Positions 24,433-36,095 of a DNA stretch of 64,000 nucleotides are shown in pieces. Source of the DNA: Calycina herbarum. Taxonomy: Eukaryota; Ascomycota; Leotiomycetes; Helotiales; Pezizellaceae. The stretch spans positions 744,001 through 808,000 of the forward strand of contig LLEY01000022.1 in the NCBI GenBank assembly GCA_001414485.1, given 5' to 3'. The position numbers and the translations under genes were made by a program. The notes beneath the pieces were generated by a model, which searched no databases, was not told the origin of the DNA, and saw only the letters and a list, made by a program, of their open reading frames with translations. The first letter of the stretch is position 1; every line of letters starts with the position of its first letter.

Positions 24433-26979
24433 AATCCTCATTCTCGGATTTCAGAACCCCGAATACAAGACAAGTGACTGGTGGACACCGTCCGCAAGTT
24501 GCGGGTCCCTCTTGGCCTGTTGCTTTTGCTATACTAAACTATGTCACTCGATCCAACAAAGCCGATATTTCCTGTATAACTAGGTCTGCACTCTTATTGA
24601 GTCCAACACATCATCGACCGAGTACGGTAATCATTTATCCTTCTCTATACTCCATTCCACTGTTTTCATCCGAAATATATCAAGCTTGTCTCTGTCTTGG
24701 GTGCTGAAAAAGCTTGAGATTATTGATTCCTCATGGTCTCTCTTAATTCACTTCAATTAAGGGATTGTGTCTTCAAAGTTCAGTTTACTTATTCGTTAGC
24801 ACAATTATCTAAATCAAATTTCTCAAGTAATATTCTACGAAGAACTATAGAACACCAAGATTTCTCAAACTAACTTACGAAGTCCACTCTTCACACCTTG
24901 GAATTCCCTCACTTGAATCATAACTTGATGAGAGCATTTCAAATCCTCGAAACTGCTAGTTAATCATCATTTGATAGAGATTATCGACACGAGCAGCTGG
25001 TTTTCACCCATCTTGCAGAGCGTTTAATTACCACTCAACGAATTCATTTTCTCAACCACATGAAATCTTCACAAAAAGTACAGCATCTTCCCAACGTTGG
25101 TTCCTCTACCTACCCCTGCTGACGAAGCCACTTGGTAAACTGCTACCTCATTTTTCCACGATAGAACTCTTGTATAAATCCAACATCTCTCCAGCATAGT
25201 TATGCCTCAACAATTGCATCGATCGTATACGTGAACGACAAATGTTGCAGCCACGTCTACCGTCTATATGCACTCCTCACAACAGTATATAACACTCCAA
25301 AGACCAGATTCCAAAAGCCCAAAACCTCTATGTTCACAAAGACACTTGAGTGCAGAACGGCACCTACGCATTCAAAGGATATTCAGCAATAAAATAAGAT
25401 TAGACGACAAGATGCAAAGTTTTTGGAATTCTCACTGCGCTTCACACAGCGTAAGAAAGAATCTAAACACCAGCTTGGCAACAAATCACGTCTGCTTCGG
25501 GGAGAAAGAGGTCTTCCTCCGGAGCATTTCCATTTTTTGGTCGACAATTAAATCACTGGTAAGTGACCAGTACCCACTTTGTACTCCTCCGTAGCCTTTA
25601 ACTCTCCCCCCTTTTATAAAGCATTTGTAATCCAGGTTTTGTGATAACTACAGCCAATTCCAACCCATATACATTCCTCACAACCGTTTCCCCACTCCAA
25701 CAAGGAAGACCAGACAACAACCAACCCCAAAAGCCAGCTTCGGCTTAAGACCAGTTCATCCCCAGAGATGCGGCCGAATTACGTTGCGACGTTATGGTAT
25801 CAAGAAGTGAGTCTAGTAAGTTAAGCTATCAACTTATATTGTCCCAGAGTATTTAGATTAATTAAGTAAACCAAATTACACTTCAAACACTTCAAACATT
25901 TTAAAAGTATAGAATACTAAGTACTCATCCAAGTAAGAGTCCTTTACCACAAATATCCCAGAAAATTAAAAAAATTAAAAAAAACTTAACTTATTCCAAC
26001 AAAACCATGACACTTACACTGAATTCAGAGTCTACATATAGCAATAATTATTCAATCATAGAATTAGTAAACAAAACATCCCACCTCTCACTCAACAAAA
26101 CCAACAAACCAACTACAAGACCTGCGCCGAGAAAAGTTGAAACCCAAGGATAACATAACACGAAGCAGAAAAAAGATCTTAGCAGAGCGAGAAAGATGTA
26201 AACGTTTATTCTTTCCAAAAGTTGAAGATGATGTGGTATATGTATCCATTGCATTCCCCTAAATCCCCTCCCATCCCACCTAAAAATCACACACACAAAA
26301 TATACCCCAACATGTAATCTACTTCCTTCCTGGTTTACCTTCTTTCCTCTCAAATCCAAATCCATATCAAGTGCCCCACTATATCTCCATGTTATACCGC
26401 TAGCTCGCTCGCTCGTTCATTCGATGAGTGTCTCCCGCAATGGACTCCGTACGGTACCGCCAAAAAACCCAACAAAACTCAGAAATAGAAAGCAAAAGTA
26501 CTGAACAAAAAAGGATTAGAAACAACCCCACAAAACATACAAATCAAGAAAATTCCCAAAAAATAAGATTTCCCGTCTTTTCCCCAAATTTCTCCCAAGT
26601 GAGTCCCTTATAAAGATGATGCAAAAATAATAATATCTAGCCTACCACGGCACCGCATAACAATACTCGTGATATCCATAGTTTTCATCCATACAACCCA
26701 ATTTTTTCTCCCTCTTGTGTAGAAAAAAAAGATGTGAAGACACAAAAACAAAAATAACACCAAGATAAACAACCCCCCAAACCCCCAAATAAGGATGTAA
26801 AAGAAGTTGTGGTAAAAATATGGAGCTCGCACACGGAACAACGAGAGACCAAATTAAAATAGAAATTTTGCTTTTCCGGTTTCCCCAAATCCAATGTTTC
26901 CCGTTTGACTCGCGCCTGCCATGAGTTTTTATTCGACTGTCGATAATTTTATGGTTGAAATGAAAATGTGAACGAGATT

Positions 26980-29900
26980 CTAAACTCCGTTAATGACAAC
27001 TTCTGGAGGAGAGATGGCGTCGTTCCCCTCGATTGCCGTCTTTCCCGATGATGTGCTTTCGGATGGATCGTCTATCATGCTGATGCCAGTACTGGGAAGA
27101 CTGCTGCTTTGCGGACTATTCTGGCCGTTGGTCAACATTGGTGTAGGGGCACTCGAGTTGATTTCGATGGGCATCGAAGGGCCGGTTGGTGCAGTGACCG
27201 AGGATGGTGTCATATACGGTGGCGCGGGACCAGTGAAGATAAGTTTCTCGATGGCAGCGATTTGTTTGCCATAACTGTACTTTTTCAGATGCAGGAGTTG
27301 TGGTTTCATATCCTCCACGAAAGCCTCACGCTCTGCTCCCTTGAGTTGTGCTAGGAGTTTTTCTACATAATGTTAGTTGTGTATTGGAGGAACCGTGGGA
27401 AATAAACTTACGGATAACATAGTTGCCATATTGATCCTTCATCATAAGTTGCAATGGGCTTGAACCGTCGCTATGCAATGCTGTTAATTGAGCAACGAGA
27501 CCTTTCCTCTGTTCAGCAGTTCCAAATTGAATACTTTTCTCGACAACATTGGATGCAAACTTGTGTTTGGACAGGGTCAGAAGCTGTGCAGAGATGATTT
27601 TGATGATCTTCGCCCGGTCTACTGGCTTGCCGTGTTGGATAACATGTTGAGTAACATAGTTTCCATACTGGTCAGTGATGAGCATTGATGCGCACTGGTG
27701 AAGTTCTTCGAGAACAGCAGCTTGATCATGTGGTTTGCAGTATTCCAAGATTCTTTGGATGACACGGCAACCATAGGGATGAGTGGCAAGAATGTGAACT
27801 TGGCCCCTGAATGCCTCGATGACGAATTGAATGTGCTCTGTTGGAACACGCTCGATGGCTTTTTGAACCACGTGGTTGCCATTTTGATCTTTGACACATT
27901 TCAGGACATCTGCTCGAAGCTCTTCGACGAGCTCAGCTTGCTGATCGGCGAGAACATGCTCAAGTGCCTAGAAATGCGTTAGTCAAAGAACAATCTCAAA
28001 ATACTGAACTGGAAACTTACCTTTTGAACAACGCGGCAGCCGTACATCTGCATTGACAATTCCATCACATGGTTCTTCATCTGCTCCGCAAGAACTCGCT
28101 TCTGGATCTGGTTGCCATGTTCAAACAATTTTTGAATGACATAGTTGCCAAATACATCAGTCATCAACTGAAGTGCATTTGGTTGGATTTCACGGAAAAG
28201 TTGTTCCTTCTCATCACTGTTGGCAGTCTCGAGTTTTTGTTGAATAAACCGGGATCCGTGCTGGTCACCACTGAACTCGACAACGTGATTGTAAATATCC
28301 TTCAACTCGTATCTCTTGTTTGACTTGGAGTTTGCTCGGAACTCTTCCAAAAGCACACTCCGAACACCCACACCCACATCTTGATCTTTTGGTCGAGTTG
28401 GAACGGTTTGTGCAGGAGCATAGGGAGGCATGGGCATTGGGTATCCATATGGAACATTTCCGGGTCTAAAGTTAGGGGGCGGATAGTCGTAAGCCTGGGG
28501 AGGGTATTGGCCTTGGAATGGGCCACTGCCATACATGTAAGCCGCCTGTTGAGCAAGAATGTTTTGTTGAAATCGTCGATCCATCTCACTAGGCCCTTGC
28601 GGGATTCGTGGACCCCTTGAAGTGGGTCGATATACTTGATCGATGGGAGGGGTGGCTCCAGAGGGGTAGAATTTTGGACTATTGTACCCTCGACGATAAT
28701 CACTTCCCGCAGGTGAGACCGATCCTCTGTCATTAAGATGTGGCTTGAAATAACCCTGGTCGGTGAAAGATTGCGATCCGTAACGATCATGGCCATTGAC
28801 ACCCTTAGGTCCATTTGGCAAGTCCCACAAAGCTGATGCACCGTTGTGCGCAAAAGGCTGTGGGACGAATTTCGGCTGATTCGGGGAATAGGTTGGGTTG
28901 AGAGCACCATGAGTAGGATTGATAGGATCCGTCTCAACAAAACCGAGACCTGCAAATTTGTCACTTAGACCGGCATCAATTTGTGTAGAGTCCGCGAATC
29001 TGGAAGAGTTGCCTTGTGAGGGGTAAGAAGCGGAAGGTCCGGAGAATGATGGTCGTTGCGAATGAATCGAACTAGTGGGTGTATGGGTTGCACCGATGGA
29101 GCCAAACGCAGCATTGCCATAGGGATTAACACTGTTGAGACCAGAATCTGAAGCTCTGGATGGGGGAATGCTGCTGTCTCTGGAGGCACTGCCGTTGACG
29201 GCTAGGAAATTTGGTGGTGCAAATTGATCTGCCTTGAACCCCCTTGCGGAACCATCATATTCGTAGTTGTTGCTTTCCACCCCGGAACCGCTAAACTGTG
29301 ATGAATTCTCCTTGTCATCGGCATATACAAATGATGGTTTTCGTCCAAAGGTAAATGGTCCAGAGGATGGATCCAAGCTGCTCTTAGGTGCCCCTCTTCC
29401 ATAGGCGACTGGTTGACCAATTCTGGATTGTTGGTAGGAGTTCTGGATCTCGGAGAGTGTCGCTTGAGCGGGGGCAGGAAGGCTATTCCGGTGATGAGTT
29501 GGCGAAGCACTTCCACTGTGAGAGGACTGAAGAGTGGGAGAAGTGGTATCTGGGGCATTCCATGGCCCACTCGCGGGAGCCCCCCAAGGATCCGCCTGAG
29601 ATGACCCTCTCAAGGCACCAGAACCGCTAGGCAAGGGAAACTCGGTATCATCACCTACTACTTTGCTATCAGTAACGGCAGAAGGCTCTCTGTCCTTTGC
29701 AGACCCACCACGAGAACGGGAAGCATCTCTCTTTGTGTTTGGCATCCCGCTGCCAATCGCATTTTTACCCCATATTCCGCTCGAGGCTTGCCAAGAGGTG
29801 CCATTTCCAAAGGCTGGCGCGAGGGATGAGGATTGTGGGTTTCTTTCTTCGTTGTTATGCCTGGCAGAGACGGTTCCGAATTCTCCTCCAAATCGAGTTG

Positions 29901-30015
29901 ATCGCGCCTGGGAGAGAGTTAGTATGGGGGGAACATGAACAGAGCTTGAAGCAGGCTGAGAACGTACCGCGTTGGTCATGGCGCCTGATGGTCTGTTGGT
30001 TGTCGCAGAAGACAT
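26980..30015 (-). CDS. PUF3: Pumilio-family RNA-binding protein Puf3
   Basis: PUF proteins bind 3' UTRs and promote deadenylation or decay; yeast Puf3 acts on mRNAs for mitochondrial proteins. Exons are 30015-29968, 29907-28021, 27967-27412 and 27362-26980, giving 957 residues. Residues 1-530 are a disordered Ser/Pro/Asn/Gly-rich region. The Pumilio domain spans about 531-876, with eight repeats whose base-reading cores are SRxxQ, NYxxQ, CRxxQ, NHxxQ, CRxxQ, NYxxQ, SNxxE and NYxxQ. By the known PUF code this reads UGUAUAUA. The Puf3 assignment rests on similarity of this domain ([22 protein letters not shown]) to yeast Puf3 as I recall it. Introns are 60, 53 and 49 nt with GTACGT/GTAAGT donors and ACTAAC branches. 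The 60-nt first intron is in frame and stop-free. In the third, the upstream TAG acceptor (27363) restores NYVIQKLL; the nearer one does not. Confidence 0.92.
29908..29967 (-). other. Stop-free in-frame intron 1 of PUF3
   Basis: Sixty nt with donor GTACGT, branch ACTAAC and acceptor CAG, and no in-frame stop. Retention would add 20 residues after residue 16. The strong splice signals favour removal, but both forms would be translatable. Confidence 0.75.
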
Positions 30016-31102
30016 CCAGAAAGTGCGTGTGAAACTGGTTCTATATCAAAAAGGTATAATGCAAGACGTGTGCTGTGAAATATGATGTATGGACCGGAAG
30101 GATGGTATTACGGTCGATTGTTCCAAGCAATGAATGAGATTTCTACTGGGTATCGGACAGGTTGTAGAACTATATGACTGGGAGATTCCCAAATGTCAGC
30201 ATCTATGCGGTAAGGCTGATGTCGCCAGAAGCAGACGGGCGCGGAAGACGGAGCTGAAGAAATCTGACTTACCAGGACCGGATGTAGGTTGTATGTAACG
30301 GACTATGCTGGCAAGATCATTTACAGAAAAAAAGGTCGAGGGCGAAAAGGAAGTACTTTAGTCGACCGCGGACATCGAGGACGAGGAGGAGGGAGGAGGA
30401 AAGGGATATAGTTTTGTTCAAAGGGCTGGCTGTCCAAGCAGGCGTAGCAGCAGAGACCGAAGGTAGGGCGAGAAAAGGTAGGTAGCGCAACACAACCCTT
30501 CGTTTGTCATATGCAACCACAGCGGCGCGCTTCGTTGGAGAGAGGCAGGCACCCGCGCACTTTCGCCAGAGTCACCGAAGCGATGGGCACTGATTTGAGC
30601 CTGGTAGTCCGAGGCGGCAAATTGCGAAAGGCCTCTTTAGTGTGTTGTCTTGGGTTCTTGGGTTCTCTGAGGGGGATTTGAAGTCGTTCTACCGCATTCG
30701 GAGCAGCGTCGCAGAATTGGGAGAAGGTTTGCGGTTGAGGTTTTGCCTTGGGGAAGCAAGGGCGTAGATGGCAGGAACGCAACTAGTTAGCAGCCTATCC
30801 GACTCTATTCAGCGGGTCGACGGGAGCTTTTCGAATCGGCCGATTGATTAAATTGATTCTAGTCTGCTTTGGCGTTTCGATTGGAGATGTGGAATTCCCC
30901 CAGGAAACGAGTGGACAGGGTGGAACTGGGGAAGAGTAGGTGTAGGTAGGTATGTAGAAGTAAAGGGCGGTGGTGATGGGCGTGGAATTTGGGGGAGGCC
31001 GTGCAATGACACCCGCAAGAAGTCTCTTGGTGATGGATATCCGAGGGCAGAAGGGAGTCTTTGCGCAGGAGGGAGAGAAGGGAGGTTGGAGGTTGGCACG
31101 AT
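30016..31102 (-). promoter_or_regulatory. Upstream leader and promoter region of PUF3
   Basis: On the PUF3 strand only five ATGs occur in these 1087 nt, against about 17 expected, hinting at a long leader. One opens a five-codon uORF at 30303-30320. A GTAAGT donor at about 30270 suggests a 5' UTR intron whose acceptor I could not fix. Promoter location is inferred. Confidence 0.4.
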
Positions 31103-32862
31103 CATGAATTCCGTTCGCAGAGCAGAGTAGAGTAGAGCAGCAGAGCAGACCCAGCTCGTATGTGTGCAAGGGGCCAGGGGGGAAGGATTTGTGTACAGGC
31201 CTGCGAAAAGTGGCTTGTGAAGACTTTCTATGCACCTCTGCAGCTCTCTTGCACCACACAACCACCGCTACACTTTGGGGTCTACAGAGTGCGGAGGGGC
31301 ATTCAAGGCCTTGGAAACACTGGGGAGCTTACAGGCCTCTCTATGGACACGTTCAATGAACATTTGGGGTTGGGACGGAGAGAAAAGGGAGAGAAAAGGG
31401 AGAGAAAAGGGCAACCAGAGAGGGGCGTCTTATGGGCGACTCTGTCTGATATGACCAGATGCGGATACTCAGCCACGGCTGGATCTCTCATCTCATTGCA
31501 ACACCAAATCCAGTCTGCCATCGCATCTTGCATGCCTGATGCCCTGATGCCCTGATGCCCTACGCTGTGATGTGCTGTGCTGTGCTGTGCCAGGTGCTGG
31601 AGACACTTGCCTTGCCCAGCTTCGTACATGCTGAATCACTCAAACAGCGGGCGCAATCCCACAGGCTACCTGCCACCTACAGCTCCCCAGCTTTGCATTT
31701 AAAAACAGACGAACCCTTTACCCCTGAAGCGTGCGCTGAAAGTTGGATCGGTGAAGGCTAGGAGTTGGTGAGTGTCAGGTATTCAGGGCATGCGGTGCGA
31801 GCAAGTCTGTACGGAGTACAAAAAAGATCTACTTTTACCCCTTGATGAACCCTGAAATCCACAATTAGGCCTAGATTGACACCAGCTAGGGCCTAATAGC
31901 GCAACTTGCATCTTCTCCAGGTGTCACGCACAGACAGCTTTGCCTGCATTGCACCGCTAGCTTCCATTACTTTATCTGAATCTTTGCCGATAAAACATGC
32001 TCCAACTTTTCCGGGGGCTTGCCCTGGCTTGGCTCTGCTAGAAATAGAGATGCTTTCTCGCTACGGAGTAGCCCCTGGATCAGACCGGTCTAAAACCAGC
32101 CTTACGGCTCCCTTCTGCCCTCTCACTGGCAGCTCTCCCGATCAGCAACAAACCTGAGGGGGCTGTTAGTTGGTTAGTTGTGGGCCACACCAACTAGCCT
32201 CGACCATTAATATATCTGGAAATCCCTCCAACTCTTCCAATCCCTCTGACCCGTACTGCCCTCGCCTCTCGTCTCCTGCTCCTGTCGGCCTCAGTCAATC
32301 AGACTCTTCCCGCCCGGAGCAGCTCGTCTCTCCACTTGGAATGGCTGGAATGGCTGGAATGGCTGGAATGGCAGGAATGGCCTCAACCACTCGGAGGAAT
32401 TCAACCAAATGCCCCCGCCATCGTCTTGTGCCACCGAACTTCATTCCTCGGATTCTCGAGCCAAAGTGCGACGAATGCAAAGAAAGAAAACGATCAATAG
32501 TTGACGTGCACGGTGGTTCCCCGTCAAACATCTGAACATCCAATTCTCTCCTCATTCCAGCTTCCCCGGCCTCCTTTTGCGCTACTCACACACACAAGTT
32601 TCACATCCGGGGAACAAGTACAAGGCTAAAATCCCTCCTGACGCCATCGTCCACCCCGGACGATCTTTCTGCCCCCATCCCCAAAGGAGAACAGCTTCCA
32701 ATTCAACCTCTATCCTTTCTTTTTACCCTCGCTGCTCACATTCCTCAACAACTCGTGATAGAAATCGACAGCAGAGAAAAGAAAAACAATATATTTATCG
32801 TCAGGCTAGGAAAAGAGTTCGACAAATAACCTCATTGACTGCATCTTCGGTGACACATCACA

Positions 32863-32982
32863 ATGCTTGTCGAGGTCATGGTTGACGGCAACGAGCATAT
32901 GCCCTTGGGCGCTATTGACCATGTACTCTCACCTGTCCCGTGGCACTCGCTCTTTCGTCTCCTGGTGCGAGCGAATGGGTGA
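32863..32982 (+). CDS. Possible 39-codon small ORF
   Basis: ATG preceded by CACA, a favourable fungal start context, opens 39 codons (MLVEVMVDGNEHMPLGAIDH..) of balanced, protein-like composition with a hydrophobic C-terminal half. I see no homologous family and no splice signal that clearly extends it. It may be part of a spliced gene or chance. Confidence 0.15.
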   Translation: MLVEVMVDGNEHMPLGAIDHVLSPVPWHSLFRLLVRANG

Positions 32983-34364
32983 ATTATCCTGGTTGACATC
33001 TGTCGTACAAACACCGATGCACTCTCCTCATTCGAGACCACTCAATTTGATTGAGTTTAGATTCCGAGCGAGATTCTTTCCAGAAAATCTCCAGAACTGG
33101 AGGCACTTGAAGCCATCCAAATCCATTATCGAGATTGGGCTGCAATTGGATGGCTCTTCGCCTTGCTGCATATCGAAACCCAGACACCTCGGAGCGAGAG
33201 ACCTCTACCACGTCGACATCACCAAGTCATCCCACATGCATCTACATTAGATCTTCGTGCTTCCAGTCTGCAAATCTAGTTCCACTCCGTTGGCATCATC
33301 TCCCGCCAAACAAACTCTCAGGGCAACACAAGAAAAAGGGAACCTCGACGCAAGAAAACTCGGATCATTACTGTATCTGTCATCGCTGCACAACCACCAT
33401 TTCTTCCATTCGGAACAGGATCTTCTCCCCGCTCACATCTCCAAAGAGCAAAAGCAAAAAAATGTTGAGTGATAAGGCTCTTTTAAGAACCATGGAAAAT
33501 CTGACAAGTGACAGAGATTCATTGAGGCTCCAATCCAAGACTTTCGACCTATCTTCTGCTTGTACATGCTTTTCCTTCTTCCACTTTGCATCCACACCGC
33601 TGTTTGCTCACCGAGGATCCGGGGAACTTCTGGTTGCTTTTTTGAGAAGTGCATATTACGCCCATCAATCACTCTAGGTCCTCGTCTGTTGCCCTGTGGT
33701 TATACAGCATGGCGGGGCCTGACGTGTGTTGACTTTCTACCATTCGTTGCCATTCGTTGAATCCCGAGTCTATATACACGTGATCCGTACCCCTCTTTTG
33801 CAGGTGAGATCTTGCGTGCATTGAGCTGCAGTTCCAGCCAGCCTTTGCGTGGTATGATGTTGAAGGAGAAGAAAGTGCGTATCGGTGGAGAGTTCCGTCA
33901 CTTGAAGCATTTCAATGACTGGGATTGTGTAAGAAATCTAGTAAAGCAATTTGATGTCGTATCTATCTCACTTCAATACCCCAAAATGCTAGAACGATTT
34001 CTCGTCTCATGCCATGGTTCCAAAAATCCCCATCTCGGTTGCCCCAAAAGATTAAAAGCTTTGAATCATTGTCAACCAGTAAACCCATTTTTTGTATTAA
34101 ACATCGATCGCCTTGAAAGAAAATAGCAAAATATCTCATCACCGAAAACCCTTAGATAAAGCTCACTTGAACTACAAGACCAGACCAGAACCCATGACCG
34201 GTGCACCATACACAGTGATCTAGATCTCTTTTAAATGATGAATTCGAGGCACCCAAGAAACCATTAACCTGGCTGGCACTAGCTTTTCTCTTGCCTGCCC
34301 CAATATCACTCATCTAGACCGCCAGTTTGGTCATCTCAACCCAAGCTCAAAATGACCTAAATTC

Positions 34365-34403
34365 TTCTTCCTTATCCTTCTTCCTTATCCTTCTTCCTTA
34401 TCC
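34365..34403. repeat. 13-nt tandem repeat, three exact units
   Basis: TTCTTCCTTATCC repeated three times without mismatch. Confidence 0.9.
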
Positions 34404-35769
34404 TTGAAACAACCGACCGGAGTAAACAGACAAAAATACCAAACTTGCCTGAGGCCAAGGAGGAAAGCAAAAGGTGGAAGTGAAAGTGGAAGGGAGTGAG
34501 TCACCTATGACGGCATTTCCACGCATTCCCTCAAGGCAACAGCATTTAGATGAATAATTTCGAATAATCTAGAATAATCTCGAAAAATCTCGAGTTGTGG
34601 AAATGTAATCAGAATAGGATGTAATCAGAATAGGACGTAATTAGAATAGGAATGAGATATAATCAAATGAAAGAGAGGAATTTGAAAAATCGGAATTCCA
34701 ACTAGTGCCAGAATGGATATATATATAAGACCTCTACAACGTAATCTCTTGAGATTTTGAAGTTCGAATCTCCCATGGTCTTGTAGAGATTCCGAGAAAG
34801 CTAGGTACCTTCTAACTTCACAGAGAGAGAGAGGGATTTTTTTTAAAAAAGAAAGAGGAAGAGGAACTAGGTTATCCTTACTGATTCAAGAAGTTATTTG
34901 ATATTTGATATTTGATATTTGACATTCTATAGATCTAGGCTAAGAGGGAAGGAAAAAAATCTAATCCCTAGCTTGGAGGAATATCATATTTTCCTCTCGG
35001 ATAATCCGCCTACTTGAGGTGGTATAGTGTAGTGTATTCTAGATATCCTTCTCTCCTAACCCGTAACTCTCCAGAAATGAAGTGGAATTTGAGAAATCTA
35101 TGTTTTTGATCTTACTCGGACGTTAGGTTTAATATTTAATATTTAATACTTGAAGATAGGTTCATGGACTTATATTATAGCCCGAGCCTCTAATCTGTCT
35201 GTTTGTGGCTTGAAAAAATAGTAATGAGCTCTATTCTTTTTTGTTTTGAATGTGCCCAAGGGGGGGTTTTTTTGGGCTTTTTCTCAGTGAAGAAAAGAGA
35301 TATAAACATACTGCCGAAAAGGAGGTTTGAAGTACCAGGCTCTTTTTTTATTAAATAATCTTTGAAGGAGTATGAGGTTTCACTTTTTGGGTGGTGTTGC
35401 GATAGTTATCGCGGTATATAGATATGATGTTGATAATTATCGAGTACCCTTGATATGGCATCGAAAATATCCTTGTTCAATCAAGTCTGTGTTTATAAAT
35501 AGATACTCGAACACAGGTTTTCATTATCACATTATTTCTCTCTAAGACCACCTCCCACTATCAACAAATGTCTTCCCCCATCTACACGCCCCAAAGAATA
35601 GAAAAAATATCTTCCCTAGAATTTGGCCATAGGTAGGAACTTTAAAAAAATATTTTCCTGCGACCTTGTGACAATCTGGGTGGGAAAAAATTACTTCATT
35701 CCAGGTAATCCCGTCCATCGTTCCGATCGTTCCGGGGGAATAGTAAGATATTCCTTCCCTACCTCCTCC

Positions 35770-36095
35770 GAAACCGAGTCTGGAAGTCGCGATGTAGACG
35801 TCGATGTGAGGGGGAGAGAGCGTTGCAAGGGGAAGTCAAGACTTCCGTCGCTTCCGTATCTCACACTGGGTCGTTCCTTCCCTAGCTAGTCTGTCGGGCA
35901 GGAAAGAGCAACCTTAACATCGCGCTACGACGACGAGAGCAAGGAAGGAAAGGCACGACCCTTCGTATATGTAATTCCAACTGTCGCTTCTGAAAAGGAA
36001 GTGAAAGATCAGCTGGTTCATTCCTTCCCCGTCGACTTGAGTGTCGAGGTCGCTCTTTCCCTCTCACATCGAGGGCTAACATCGAGAATGAAAGG
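35770..36095. repeat. Imperfect inverted repeat (foldback), ~0.3 kb
   Basis: The sequence around 35785-35815 (TCGATGTGAGGGGGAGAG..) reappears in reverse complement near 36048-36078, and GGTCGTTCCTTCC near 35869 reappears inverted near 35940-35960. The centre is near 35915. Arms match at roughly three quarters of positions with gaps. No open frame or clear target-site duplication; a degenerate foldback element is one reading. Confidence 0.45.

Larger units (their letters stand above)
20353..26979. other. Long non-coding stretch between CON7 and PUF3
   Basis: The first part should be the CON7 3' UTR, and the last few hundred bases (26.0-26.98 kb) the PUF3 3' UTR, both T- or A-rich on the transcript strand. 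No frame above about 110 codons and no domain is seen between. It contains one exact paired-GTCGA element (minus orientation, 24403-24432), a long homopolymer tract at 21166 and AT-rich simple sequence near 25.9 kb. Confidence 0.55.

Noticed and set aside
33135..33677. 180-codon frame on the plus strand
   Set aside because: Starts at TTG context, Ser/Thr/His-rich with no domain, and no conserved splice structure.
34730..34790. GTTCGAATC motif with flanking CTCTACAA / TTGTAGAG, resembling a tRNA T-arm and acceptor stem
   Set aside because: The T-stem does not pair, the span of about 58 nt is too short and no D-arm or anticodon arm can be drawn. At most a hairpin.
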